Shown here: positions 16,723 through 25,132 of the stretch, in pieces | How positions within the stretch are numbered: the stretch's first letter is position 1 | Layout of the letters: each line of letters opens with the position of its first letter | Assembly (NCBI GenBank): GCA_028284045.1 | Contig: JANQSN010000043.1 | Location: 1 to 64,000 of the forward strand | DNA length: 64,000 nucleotides | DNA from: Alphaproteobacteria bacterium | GTDB taxonomy: Bacteria > Pseudomonadota > Alphaproteobacteria > DSM-16000 > Inquilinaceae | Direction of reading: 5' to 3' | Program-made: the position numbers and the translations under genes | Notes under the pieces: model-generated | What the model was told of the DNA's origin: nothing | What the model saw: the letters and a program-made list of their open reading frames with translations, nothing else | Database searches by the model: none

Positions 16723-16755
16723 CTCAACAAAACCTTAACGAGACCTTAACGAGAC
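16723..16755 (+). promoter_or_regulatory. Consensus CtrA box in an 11-bp direct-repeat array
   Basis: Bases 16735-16750 read TTAA-N7-TTAAC exactly, the full consensus for the alphaproteobacterial response regulator CtrA. The site is part of three 11-bp direct repeats (CTCAACAAAAC, CTTAACGAGAC, CTTAACGAGAC at 16723, 16734 and 16745). A weaker half-site (TCAA) therefore precedes the full site by one helical turn. It lies 137 nt before the phytase-like gene. Confidence 0.6.
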
Positions 16756-16886
16756 GATCCGAGACGGCTTCGCTAACAAGGGCGCGCAAGGCCGTTCGTC
16801 GACCCGGGATGTCCGCTTCGACCATCGGTCTCTCTTCGCGCCCCCGTCCTGGCGCCGCCCCCTTCAGCCGACGGAGATCCCGACCG

Positions 16887-19100
16887 ATGACCACTCAGCG
16901 CCGTCGCGCCCTTCTGCTCGCCTCGACCGTCCTGGCCGCCAGCCTGCCGTCCGCCGCCGCGCTCGCCCAGACCCATTTCGAGCGCGTCGCCACCTACCCG
17001 ATCTTCCAGAACGCGCCGGACGGCACCGATCCGGCGGCGGAGACGGTCGCGGAGATCGTGGCGGCGACCGCCGACGGCCTGATGCTGGCCTACACCGATG
17101 GCGGCCTTGAGCGCATCGGCTTCGTCGACATCAGCGATCCGGCGGCGCCGGCCGGGGCCGGCGGCGTCGACCTCGACGGCGAGCCGACGTCGGTCACCGT
17201 GGCGCACGGCCTTGCTTATGCGGCCGTCAGCACGGCGGAGAGCTTCGTCGAGCCGTCGGGTCATCTGGCGGTGATCGATATCGCCGACCTCTCGGTCGCG
17301 GCGACCTGCGACCTCGGCGGACAGCCCGACAGCGCCGCGGTCAGCCCCGACGGCACGCTCCTCGCCGTGGTGCTGGAGAACGAGCGCGACGAGGACCTGA
17401 ACGACGGCGTCATTCCCCAGCTTCCGGCCGGCGGCCTGGTCATCTTCACGCTCGGCGAGGACGGCAGTCCCAGCAATTGCGACGCGCCGGCGACCGTCGA
17501 TCTGACCGGGCTTGCCGAGGTGGCGCCGGAGGATCCGGAGCCGGAATTCGTCGACATCAACGCCGACAACCATGCCGTCGTGACGCTGCAGGAGAACAAC
17601 CACATCGTCATCGTCGACTTGGCCTCGGCGTCGGTCGCCAGCCATTTCTCCGCTGGCGCCGTCGACCTTTCCGCGATCGACACGCTGGAGGACGACATCA
17701 TCGCCGGCACCGGCAGCCTGAGCGGCGTGCCGCGCGAGCCGGATGCGGTGAGCTGGCTGGGCACCACGCGCCTGGTCACGGCGAACGAGGGCGACTACGA
17801 GGGCGGGTCGCGCGGCTTCACCATCTTCTCGCCGGACGGCGGCGTGCTCTACGACAGTGCGGAGCTGATGGAGCATCTCGGTATGGCCAACGGGCACTAC
17901 CCGGAAGGCCGCGCGGAGAACAAGGGCGTGGAGCCGGAAGGCGTCGACGTCGGCGTCTATGGCGACGACACGCTGATCTTCGTGAATTCCGAGCGGGGCA
18001 ACTTCGTCGCCGTCTTCGCCGATGGCGGGGATGCGCCGGCCCTGGTCGACTTCCTGCCCACCGCGGTGGCGCCGGAGGGGCTGCTGGCGCTGCCGGATCG
18101 CGACCTGTTCGTCGTCGCGACGGAGGAGGATTCCGAGGAAGACGGCATCCGCGCGACGCTCAGCCTCTACACCCGCACGGCCGACGCGCCGGTCTACCCG
18201 CTGGTGGTGTCGGAAACCGATCCGGCGACCGGCGCGCCGATCGGCTGGGGGGCGATGTCCGGGCTCTATGGCGATCCGGACGATCCGGCGACCGTCTACG
18301 CGGTGAACGACAGCTTCTATGCCGCCTCGCGGATCTACACTCTGGATGTCAGCGCGTCCCCGGCGCGCATCGTCGACTATGTCGACCTGACGCTGGACGG
18401 CGCGCTGATGGGCTACGACCTGGAAGGCGTGGCCGGCCGGGCGGACGGCGGGTTCTGGGCGGTGTCGGAAGGCCGGCTCGACCGCGAACGGCACAACCTG
18501 CTGCTGCAGGTCGCCGCCGACGGCACGGTCGAGGCGGAGATCATGCTGCCGACCGAGGTGGAGGAAGTGTCCGTCCGCTTCGGCTTCGAGGGCGTGGCGG
18601 AATGGGACGGCCGCGCGATCGTCGCGGTCCAGCGGTCCTGGGGCGACGACCCGGAGAACCACGTCAAGCTGGCCGTCTACGATCCGGCCGACGAGGCGTG
18701 GTCCTTCATCCGCTATCCGATCCAGCCCCCCAGCTCGCCGCGCGGCGGCTGGGTCGGTCTGTCGGAGATCACGGCGATCGGCGGCGACGACTTCCTGATC
18801 ATCGAGCGCGACAACCAGCAGGGCGTCTACAGCACCCACAAGGTGGTCACCCATATCTCGCTGGCGGGTGTCGAGCCGGCCGGTTTCGGCGAGGACATGC
18901 CGGTGGTGGAGCCGCGCGTGGTCGCCGATCTGCTGGCGCCGATGCGGGCCAGCGCCGGCTGGATCTCCGACAAGCCGGAAGGTCTGGCGCTGACCGCCGA
19001 CGGTCGGGTGCTGGTGATCACCGACAATGACGGCGTCGACGACGCCCATGGCGAGACACTGCTGCTCGACCTGGGCGCGCTCGGCGCCCTCACCCAGTAG
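16887..19100 (+). CDS. Secreted esterase-like phytase-domain protein with choice-of-anchor I-like propeller
   Basis: A 737-aa exported protein. Residues 1-26 are a Sec signal peptide (RRRALLLAS...AALAQ). Residues about 27-440 form a beta-propeller-like region with LVIVD/choice-of-anchor I features (REPDAVSWLGTTRLVTANEGD, NKGVEPEGVDV). Residues about 450-735 match the esterase-like phytase family (GAMSGLYGDPDDPATVYAVND, GYDLEGVAGRADGGFWAVSEG). Phosphate-ester or other ester hydrolysis in the periplasm is inferred. The ATG at 16887 was chosen because it starts the signal peptide, and GGAG lies at 16873-16876. A canonical CtrA box lies upstream and a family B palindrome follows the stop. Confidence 0.82.
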   Translation: MTTQRRRALLLASTVLAASLPSAAALAQTHFERVATYPIFQNAPDGTDPAAETVAEIVAATADGLMLAYTDGGLERIGFVDISDPAAPAGAGGVDLDGEPTSVTVAHGLAYAAVSTAESFVEPSGHLAVIDIADLSVAATCDLGGQPDSAAVSPDGTLLAVVLENERDEDLNDGVIPQLPAGGLVIFTLGEDGSPSNCDAPATVDLTGLAEVAPEDPEPEFVDINADNHAVVTLQENNHIVIVDLASASVASHFSAGAVDLSAIDTLEDDIIAGTGSLSGVPREPDAVSWLGTTRLVTANEGDYEGGSRGFTIFSPDGGVLYDSAELMEHLGMANGHYPEGRAENKGVEPEGVDVGVYGDDTLIFVNSERGNFVAVFADGGDAPALVDFLPTAVAPEGLLALPDRDLFVVATEEDSEEDGIRATLSLYTRTADAPVYPLVVSETDPATGAPIGWGAMSGLYGDPDDPATVYAVNDSFYAASRIYTLDVSASPARIVDYVDLTLDGALMGYDLEGVAGRADGGFWAVSEGRLDRERHNLLLQVAADGTVEAEIMLPTEVEEVSVRFGFEGVAEWDGRAIVAVQRSWGDDPENHVKLAVYDPADEAWSFIRYPIQPPSSPRGGWVGLSEITAIGGDDFLIIERDNQQGVYSTHKVVTHISLAGVEPAGFGEDMPVVEPRVVADLLAPMRASAGWISDKPEGLALTADGRVLVITDNDGVDDAHGETLLLDLGALGALTQ

Positions 19101-19129
19101 GGCCGCGGGCTCTCAGGGCGGTGAGAAGT

Positions 19130-19152
19130 CCCTCCCCCATCAAGGGGAAGGG
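19130..19152. repeat. Palindromic intergenic repeat, family B copy 2
   Basis: CCCTCCCCC / GGGGAAGGG with a 5-nt loop (ATCAA) and one mismatch in the stem. It lies between two convergent genes (16887-19100 and 19156-19908), the right place for a bidirectional terminator. Related copies are at 102-124 and 55529-55551. Confidence 0.6.
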
Positions 19153-19155
19153 CTT

Positions 19156-19908
19156 CTACGGGGCGGCGGGCAGGGCGGCGCGTGCCAAGGCGTCGGTGAA
19201 GCGGCGGCGGTGGTCCGGGTGGGTCGCGGCGGCGTCGATGAAGTCGTCGAGGGTCAGGTCGGGTGCGGCGTGGCGGCGGGCCCGTTCCAGCGCCGCCGCC
19301 TGGTCGAGCGCCGGCCAGATCCGGCCCGCCGCGGGCACGGCGGCCAGCGCGATCGGCTGCCCGTCGGGCGCGAAGGCGCCGCGCCGGCCGAGATAGGCGT
19401 GGACCGCGTCGAGCGGCCGGCCGGCGCCGTCGCGCACCCGGCCCGCCGGCAGGGCGGCGAAGGCATAGTTCGCCGCGCCCTCCGTCTCATGCATCCGGGC
19501 GAGCTGGGCGTCGTCCAGCCACAGCACCAGGGTGGCGACGGTGACCCCCGCGGCCTGGGCCAGCAGCGCCGGCAGGGACCCGTAGCGGGTCAGATGGGCG
19601 GAATAGACGATGTCGCCATCCACCACCGTGACCGCCTCTGCCGGGATCACCGTCCCGGAAGGCCAGCCGACATACTTGCGCGCGAGCTGCTGGGGCGACC
19701 GGTTGGAGCCGACGGCCAGGACCGCCGTCCGTCCGGCCCGAGGCCGCGGATCGAAAGCCGCGACCCGGCCATCGGCCCAGGTGTAGGACCCGTCCGGCGC
19801 CGGATAGGGGTAGCCGCGCGCCAGCGCCAGCCGGGCCGCCCGGTCGGCGGGCGCGAACGGATCGGGGGCCGTGCCGCTCAGAACGCCGCGTCCAAGAGGG
19901 CCTGGCAT
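19156..19908 (-). CDS. Conserved protein, possible gamma-glutamylcyclotransferase-like fold
   Basis: A protein of about 250 aa that I do not confidently recognise. Near residue 69 it has AVGSNRSPQQLARKYVG, resembling the YGSN substrate loop of gamma-glutamylcyclotransferase-like proteins. Further on come VVDGDIVYSAHLTRYGSLPA and an acidic LDDAQLARMHETE segment in the place where GGCT proteins carry their catalytic Glu. The start is uncertain: the ATG at 19908 overlaps the end of mepA by 31 nt, and a non-ATG start closer to 19880 is possible. Overlap with mepA suggests one operon. The function is unassigned. Confidence 0.55.
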   Translation of the reverse strand: MPGPLGRGVLSGTAPDPFAPADRAARLALARGYPYPAPDGSYTWADGRVAAFDPRPRAGRTAVLAVGSNRSPQQLARKYVGWPSGTVIPAEAVTVVDGDIVYSAHLTRYGSLPALLAQAAGVTVATLVLWLDDAQLARMHETEGAANYAFAALPAGRVRDGAGRPLDAVHAYLGRRGAFAPDGQPIALAAVPAAGRIWPALDQAAALERARRHAAPDLTLDDFIDAAATHPDHRRRFTDALARAALPAAP

Positions 19909-20720
19909 TGCGCCGGCATCGGCGGCGGCTGGTAGGCCGGCCAGGGCGGGTCGACGCGGTTGGGATCGGGGAACCATGAGTCCAGCTCCGCCCCGCAGCC
20001 GTCGCCCGGCGGCTGCGGGTCCTGCGGCACGCAGTCCGGGCTGTCGGCCGGGCAGTGCAGGCGGACATGGAAATGGCTGTCATGGCCCGTCCACGGCCGG
20101 ATCCGGTTCAGCCAGCCGCGGTCCGCACCCGCACCATCGCACAGCGCCCGCTTGATGGCCGGATGGACGAAGATGCGCGCCACCCGCGGGTCGCTGGCGG
20201 CCAGGCGCAGAAGCTCGGCGTGCTGGGGCGTCCAGTTGGCGTTGACCACCCAGTTCGCCCGGTCGACGACCAGCGTCGACGAAACGCCGTCGCGGCCCCC
20301 GATCGGCAGGCGCGGCACGCCGAGCCGCAGCCAGATATCGGCATCCAGGCCGCTTTGGTGGCTGCGGTGGCTCGATCCGCGCATCGGGCCGCCCGCCGCC
20401 TGGCCGAGATCGGAGACCATGATCAGGCCAAGACCCGACGCCTCCGCCCGGGCGCCCAGCGACTCGATGTAGTCGACCAGCACCGGATGGCCGAAATAGC
20501 GGTGCCGGTTCAGCTTCACCGCCTGATAGCCGGCGCCGTCCCAGGGCAGCGCCTCGCCGCCGACCAGGCAGCCGGCATTGGTTTGGCCGATCGACTGCGG
20601 CGGTCCGGCGATCGGTTCGCGGATCTGCCCGAAATGCTGGGCGGCGGCCGGTCCGGCGCCGATCGCGGCGAGCAGCAGGACGGCGCAAACCAACCAGGGG
20701 CGGGGGCGGAGCGGGGGCAT
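19878..20720 (-). CDS. mepA: Penicillin-insensitive murein endopeptidase MepA
   Basis: A 280-aa periplasmic LAS-type metallopeptidase that cuts D-Ala-meso-DAP cross-links in peptidoglycan. Signal peptide residues 1-28 ([14 protein letters not shown]). The zinc motif [15 protein letters not shown] has His121 and Asp128 in the H-x6-D spacing of MepA, and the HDSHFHVRL motif supplies the later His ligand. Cysteines in [17 protein letters not shown] and GCGAELD suggest disulfides. Proline-rich ends near both termini are typical. The family length is about 275, which matches. Confidence 0.92.
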   Translation of the reverse strand: MPPLRPRPWLVCAVLLLAAIGAGPAAAQHFGQIREPIAGPPQSIGQTNAGCLVGGEALPWDGAGYQAVKLNRHRYFGHPVLVDYIESLGARAEASGLGLIMVSDLGQAAGGPMRGSSHRSHQSGLDADIWLRLGVPRLPIGGRDGVSSTLVVDRANWVVNANWTPQHAELLRLAASDPRVARIFVHPAIKRALCDGAGADRGWLNRIRPWTGHDSHFHVRLHCPADSPDCVPQDPQPPGDGCGAELDSWFPDPNRVDPPWPAYQPPPMPAQCQALLDAAF

Positions 20721-20850
20721 GCGATGTCTCCGGCGCGGGTGTGGCGGCGAGGGCGCGCGGGGCTATGGTGTCGCCGGCCGGCCGGGGCGCCAAGCGCGCG
20801 CTGCGGGGCACCCCGGCGGATCGCACAACGGCCAAGGCGGGCCTTGGCTG

Positions 20851-20878
20851 TTGACGTCGCCGGAGGGGTCGGCTACAC
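20851..20878 (+). promoter_or_regulatory. Candidate sigma-70-type promoter for rpmB
   Basis: TTGACG (20851-20856), a 16-nt spacer and CTACAC (20873-20878) lie about 125 nt before the L28 start codon. The -35 is near consensus and the -10 is only partly so. The 282-nt gap between mepA and rpmB otherwise shows no gene. Confidence 0.45.
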
Positions 20879-21002
20879 GACCGGCTTTCGAGCATGGCGA
20901 TCCCGCGCGACCATTCCGATTCGGCATGGCGTGGCACCCGCGGTCGCGCCGCGGCAACCCGCCGGCCGGGGATGCGCCGGATCGAGGAAGGACGAGACAC
21001 CC

Positions 21003-21308
21003 ATGTCACGGCGCTGCGCCCTGACCGGCAAGACGGTGATGACCGGCAATAAGGTCAGCCACTCCAACATCAAGACCAGGCGGCGCTATCTGCCCAATCT
21101 TCAGGTGGCCTCGCTGATGTCGGACGCGCTGGGCCGCACGGTGCGCCTGCGCGTGTCGACCCAGGCGATCCGCACCGTGGACAAGCGCGGCGGCCTCGAC
21201 GGCTTCTTGCTGAAGGCGCGCAATGCGGAGCTGACGCCGGAGCTGCGGGCGCTGAAGAAGGAGGTCGCGCGGGCGATCGCCGCGCGCAACGAAGCCGCCG
21301 CCGGCTGA
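21003..21308 (+). CDS. rpmB: 50S ribosomal protein L28
   Basis: 101 aa. It begins [20 protein letters not shown], the standard L28 N-terminus, followed by [14 protein letters not shown] and the basic core. The C-terminal [10 protein letters not shown] and [11 protein letters not shown] segments fit the longer alphaproteobacterial form. GAGGAAGGA upstream gives a good ribosome-binding site. The single Cys in CALTGK lacks the second zinc-binding pair of zinc-type L28. Confidence 0.97.
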   Translation: MSRRCALTGKTVMTGNKVSHSNIKTRRRYLPNLQVASLMSDALGRTVRLRVSTQAIRTVDKRGGLDGFLLKARNAELTPELRALKKEVARAIAARNEAAAG

Positions 21309-21422
21309 CCGGTGGGTGGCCGAGAGGTCACCCCTTTCTTCCCGATCCCCGGTTCTTGAGGTCCGGTCGACGGGTCGCCTGGCGGCCAGGCGTCGCCGGT
21401 GGGCCGTGAGCGGTGGGACACC

Positions 21423-22208
21423 ATGATCGATCTCTCGCCAGGTGCCCTGGTTTCGGCGCTGAACGCCGGCCCGCCGGAGATGGTGTGGCTGCTGCTGCTG
21501 GCCGTCTGCTTCGGGTCGGTGGTCTGCCTGCATCGCCTGTTCGGCGCGGCGGGGCTGTATGTCTGGATCGCGGTTGCCATCATCGGGGCGAATGTCCAGG
21601 TGATGAAGCCGGTGGCGTTCTCGGTGTTCCCAGATCCGGTGGCGCTGGGAACGGTGCTGTTCGCATCGCTGTTCCTGGCGACCGACCTGTTGGCGGAGAT
21701 GGAGGGTCCGGCGGCGGCGCGACGCGGCGTGCTGCTGGGCTTCGCCGCCTACCTCCTGTGGACCGTCCTGATGGTGCTGACGCTGGGCTTCAGCCCGCTG
21801 GACGAAGCGGCGGCCGGCGAGGGGTTGGCCTGGGCGCTGGACGTCCACCCGGCGATGGCGACGCTGTTCATGCCGGCGCCGGCCTTTCTGGTGGCCGGCA
21901 TGGCGGCCTATATGGTCAGCCAGTTCCACGATATCTGGCTCTATGACGCGATCCGCCGGTTGACCGGCGGGCGCCGGCTGTGGCTGCGCAACACGCTGTC
22001 GACGGCCGTCTCCGCGCTGATCGACACCATCGTCTTCTCGGTGCTGGCTTGGGTGGTGTTCGCGCCGGAGCCGCTGGACTGGCAGACGCTGGTGGTGACC
22101 TACATCCTGGGCACTTATGTCCTCAGGCTGGCGGTCGCCGTGCTCGACACCCCGTTCATCTATCTGGCGCGCCATTGGGGCCGTCCGCCGGTGCCGGCCG
22201 CGGCATGA
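21423..22208 (+). CDS. yhhQ: Queuosine precursor transporter (YhhQ/VUT family)
   Basis: A 261-aa inner-membrane protein of the DUF165/VUT family, which imports preQ0/preQ1. Diagnostic stretches are AVAIIGANVQVMKPV, LFASLFLATDLLAEM (the conserved acidic residues of the family) and the late SQFHDIWLYDAIRRLTGGRRLWLRNTLS region, plus about seven hydrophobic helices. The ATG at 21423 follows GGTGGGA. Its TGA overlaps the ATG of tgt (ATGA), so transporter and queuosine transglycosylase are translationally coupled, which supports the functional call. Confidence 0.9.
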   Translation: MIDLSPGALVSALNAGPPEMVWLLLLAVCFGSVVCLHRLFGAAGLYVWIAVAIIGANVQVMKPVAFSVFPDPVALGTVLFASLFLATDLLAEMEGPAAARRGVLLGFAAYLLWTVLMVLTLGFSPLDEAAAGEGLAWALDVHPAMATLFMPAPAFLVAGMAAYMVSQFHDIWLYDAIRRLTGGRRLWLRNTLSTAVSALIDTIVFSVLAWVVFAPEPLDWQTLVVTYILGTYVLRLAVAVLDTPFIYLARHWGRPPVPAAA

Positions 22209-23404
22209 GCGGCGACGGCGCCGGCCGGGACCCGGCCGGCTTCGCGTTCGCGGTGACCGGGCGGGACGCGGCGAGCCGGGCGCGCACCGGCCGGTTGACG
22301 ACGCCGCATGGCACTATCGATACGCCCGCCTTCATCTTCTGCGGCACCAAGGCGACGGTGAAGGGCCTGACCATGGGACAGGTCCGCGCCGCCGGCGCCG
22401 ACATCGTCTTGGCCAACACCTATCACCTGATGATCCAGCCGGGCGCGGAGGTCGTCGCGGCGCTGGGCGGTCTGCACCGGATGACCGGCTGGGACGGGCC
22501 GATGCTGACCGACAGCGGCGGCTTTCAGATCTTCTCCATGGGCCATGGCTCGGTCGCCGACGAGATCAAGGGCCGGCGCAACCAAGCCCGGGCGGAGACC
22601 CTGGTGCGCATCGACGAGGAAGGCGCGCGCTTCCGGTCGTACAAGGACGGGCGGGAACTGTTCCTGACCCCGGAAGGCGCCATGCAGATCCAGCGGGCGC
22701 TGGGGGCGGACCTCGTCGTGCAGCTCGACGAATGCACCCCGTTCCATGCCGAGCGCGACTATACCGCCCGGTCGATGGAGATGAGCGCGCGTTGGGGCGA
22801 CCGCTCGCTGGCCGAGTTCGCCCGCACCGATGACGGGCGCCAGGCGGTCTATGGCGTCGTTCAGGGCGGCACCTGGCCCGACCTGCGCCGCGTCAGCACC
22901 GAGTACACCGCCGACCGGCCGTTCTTCGGCACGGCGGTTGGCGGTACGCTGGGCGGCGACAAGGAAGAGATGCGCGCCGTGGTGGCGATGTGCGCCGACC
23001 ATTGGCACCCTGCGCGCCCGGTGCATCTGCTGGGCATCGGCGGCATCGCCGACATCCTGGCCGGCGTGGCGCTCGGCATCGACAGCTTCGACTGCGTGTC
23101 GCCGACGCGGGTGGCGCGCCACGGCTGGGCGTTGAAGAAGGGGGTGCCCGGCGAGCGCATCAACCTGCGCAACGCGCGTTTCCGCACCGATGACCGGCCG
23201 ATCGACGAGACCTGCGACTGCGCCACCTGCCGGACCGTCAGCACCGGCTATCTGCACCACCTGTTCAAGGCGGGCGAGCTGACCGGGGCGAGCCTGGTCA
23301 GCCAGCACAACATCGCGACCATGACCCGGCTGATGCGCGAGATCCGCGCCGCCATCCCTGGCGGCGGGCTGGACGCGCTCCGCCACGACTGGCTTGGGGA
23401 ATGA
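22205..23404 (+). CDS. tgt: tRNA-guanine(34) transglycosylase
   Basis: A 399-aa cytoplasmic enzyme that exchanges G34 for preQ1 in tRNAs with GUN anticodons. Asp103 in DSGGFQIFSM is in the substrate-binding loop, and the later nucleophile-region sequence FDCVSPTR and LGIGG are present. The zinc site is complete: Cys337, Cys339, Cys342 and His368. The length is slightly above the usual 375-385 because of a short N-terminal extension. The start overlaps yhhQ by 4 nt. No queG/queA genes lie in the window, so precursor synthesis versus salvage cannot be judged here. Confidence 0.97.
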   Translation: MSGDGAGRDPAGFAFAVTGRDAASRARTGRLTTPHGTIDTPAFIFCGTKATVKGLTMGQVRAAGADIVLANTYHLMIQPGAEVVAALGGLHRMTGWDGPMLTDSGGFQIFSMGHGSVADEIKGRRNQARAETLVRIDEEGARFRSYKDGRELFLTPEGAMQIQRALGADLVVQLDECTPFHAERDYTARSMEMSARWGDRSLAEFARTDDGRQAVYGVVQGGTWPDLRRVSTEYTADRPFFGTAVGGTLGGDKEEMRAVVAMCADHWHPARPVHLLGIGGIADILAGVALGIDSFDCVSPTRVARHGWALKKGVPGERINLRNARFRTDDRPIDETCDCATCRTVSTGYLHHLFKAGELTGASLVSQHNIATMTRLMREIRAAIPGGGLDALRHDWLGE

Positions 23405-23447
23405 AGCGCTGGGGAGCGGGCCGGTCCCGCGGCGAGAAAAAGGGGCC

Positions 23448-24818
23448 TTAGCGCCGTTTCAGCGCCTCTAGTAGGTCGACAACCTTGCGCGACTGGTCGG
23501 CCATGCGCCGGTAGGCCTCGATCGCCCCTTGCCGGTCGCCCTTGTGGAACAGCCGTGCCACCTCCTTGCCGTGCGCGTGGACTTGGGCGTGCGGCTCTTC
23601 GAGCTGCGGGAAGGCGCGGTGACGGCGGATCTCTTCCGGCGCTTTGTCGTACCAGCGGCCAAGCCGGCACTGATGGTGGTCGGCCAGCTCGGACTCGCTC
23701 AAGCTTTCCTCGCCGGCCAACATGCGGGCCAGCCGCTCCTTCCAGCGGATATGGTCCCACTTGGCGATCTCCAGGACCGCGTTGGGCAGGTCCTGGCTGA
23801 GCAGCAGGTCTGCCTGCTGGTTCAAGATGACCTCCGAACGGCCGACCGCGTCGACGGCGATGCGGGCGTTGTCCGACCCGGCCTTCGCCTTGTCGAGAAT
23901 GACGGCGATGGACCGCGCGACCTCTTCCGTGGCGGCCGTCTGTTCGGTGACGGCGGCGGCGGTATCGCCGAGGCGGCTGGTCACCGCGGTGACGCCCTCG
24001 GCCACCTGGCGGATCGCATCGCCGACGCCGGTCATGCCGTCGCGCCCGCGCGAGACGGCGTCCCCGGTCTGCTCGATGGCGCCATGCATCGCCTGGACGG
24101 CGTCGCCCGCGCGGGAAAGCTGGGTGCGGATCGCCTCGGTGGCCTCGGCGGACTGCTTGGCCAGCGTCTTGACCTCGCTGGCAACCACGGCGAAGCCCTT
24201 ACCGGCTTCGCCGGCGCGCGCCGCCTCGATCGTCGCGTTCAGCGCCAACAGGTTGGTCTGCTGCGCGATCGCGCCGATCACCTCCAGGACCTGGGTGATG
24301 TCGTCGAAGGTGCTGGAGACCCGGCCGACCGCCTCGGTCGTCGCCTCCATTGCCCGAGCGATGTCGTCCATCGTGGCGACCGCGCCGTCCACTGTCGCCA
24401 GGCCGTCTCGGGCGACCGCCTGCGCGGTGTCGCCGTCGGCAGCGGCGTCGGCGGCGGCGGCGCTGATCTCGTTGATCGAGGCCGTCAGCTCGTCGACGGC
24501 GGCCGCGATGGTCTGGGTGGTATGGGCGACATCGTCGCTGTCGCCGGCGACGAAGCAGGTCGCCGCCATGGTCTCGCTGGCCTGCATGCCGAGCTGGACG
24601 ATGCGCGCCAGGTCGTCGCTCGCGGTGCGGCGGATCTGCTCGCCCAGCGCGATCAGGCTGCGGGCGACGGGGTGATCCCCATCCTCGATCTGCAGCGGTC
24701 GGCCTTGGCACAGCGCGTCGAGATGGGCGACCAACTGGGCGTGATCGGTCCAGGGATCCGGCGTTGGGTCGGAGGACTCGGCGACGGCGGATGCGGAGCG
24801 ATGGAACAGCATCGGCAT
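23448..24818 (-). CDS. Soluble methyl-accepting chemotaxis protein with C-terminal CZB domain
   Basis: A 456-aa cytoplasmic chemoreceptor without membrane helices. The MCP signalling hairpin tip lies near residues 185-235 ([20 protein letters not shown], then [13 protein letters not shown]). A CZB zinc-binding domain occupies about 345-456: [20 protein letters not shown] (the zinc Cys) and [11 protein letters not shown], giving the His-His-His-Cys set. CZB receptors are known to sense zinc or hypochlorous acid through that Cys. The ATG at 24818 follows AGGAACAA; the next Met is two codons later. It is the intact partner of the degenerate copy at 25133-26353. Confidence 0.93.
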   Translation of the reverse strand: MPMLFHRSASAVAESSDPTPDPWTDHAQLVAHLDALCQGRPLQIEDGDHPVARSLIALGEQIRRTASDDLARIVQLGMQASETMAATCFVAGDSDDVAHTTQTIAAAVDELTASINEISAAAADAAADGDTAQAVARDGLATVDGAVATMDDIARAMEATTEAVGRVSSTFDDITQVLEVIGAIAQQTNLLALNATIEAARAGEAGKGFAVVASEVKTLAKQSAEATEAIRTQLSRAGDAVQAMHGAIEQTGDAVSRGRDGMTGVGDAIRQVAEGVTAVTSRLGDTAAAVTEQTAATEEVARSIAVILDKAKAGSDNARIAVDAVGRSEVILNQQADLLLSQDLPNAVLEIAKWDHIRWKERLARMLAGEESLSESELADHHQCRLGRWYDKAPEEIRRHRAFPQLEEPHAQVHAHGKEVARLFHKGDRQGAIEAYRRMADQSRKVVDLLEALKRR

Positions 24819-24943
24819 TTGTTCCTGGTCTGAAGGTGTTCAGGTCCCGTATATGGCAGGCCGTATCGGCTTTCCGTACCAGAGAGAGAGCGGCCGTATG
24901 GCTGATCCCGGATCTTGAAGAATTCGATGGTGCCGACAATTGG

Positions 24944-24958
24944 TTAACCAAATCTTAC
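24944..24958 (+). promoter_or_regulatory. CtrA-like site upstream of the CZB chemoreceptor, copy 1
   Basis: TTAA-CCAAATC-TTAC matches the CtrA TTAA-N7-TTAA pattern with one mismatch. It begins with TTAACCA, resembling the known TTAACCAT half-site. It lies about 126 nt before the start codon at 24818, inside a roughly 45-bp block (GTGCCGAC...TTACGGC...CTCT) repeated upstream of the paralogue at 26485. The rest of the 314-nt gap 24819-25132 is AT-richer than average and holds no gene. Confidence 0.5.
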
Positions 24959-25132
24959 GGCACTCTGAAATTGACAAAAGTAGAGAAAACACGGTCATTT
25001 CTAATGAATAACGTAGTTCCGAGGTGATAAAATAGATAAAAGAGATTCTCCCGGTAGTTCAGCATACCTTTGGGTGATCGGGTGTGCGAAGCATCGTCGG
25101 AAGCGGCGGCCGGCGCGCGCCGGTCGCTCGGG

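Noticed and set aside
16723-16755. Pho box before the phytase-like gene
   Set aside because: The 11-bp period fits, but the 7-bp cores (CTTAACG) do not resemble CTGTCAT, whereas TTAA-N7-TTAAC matches CtrA exactly.
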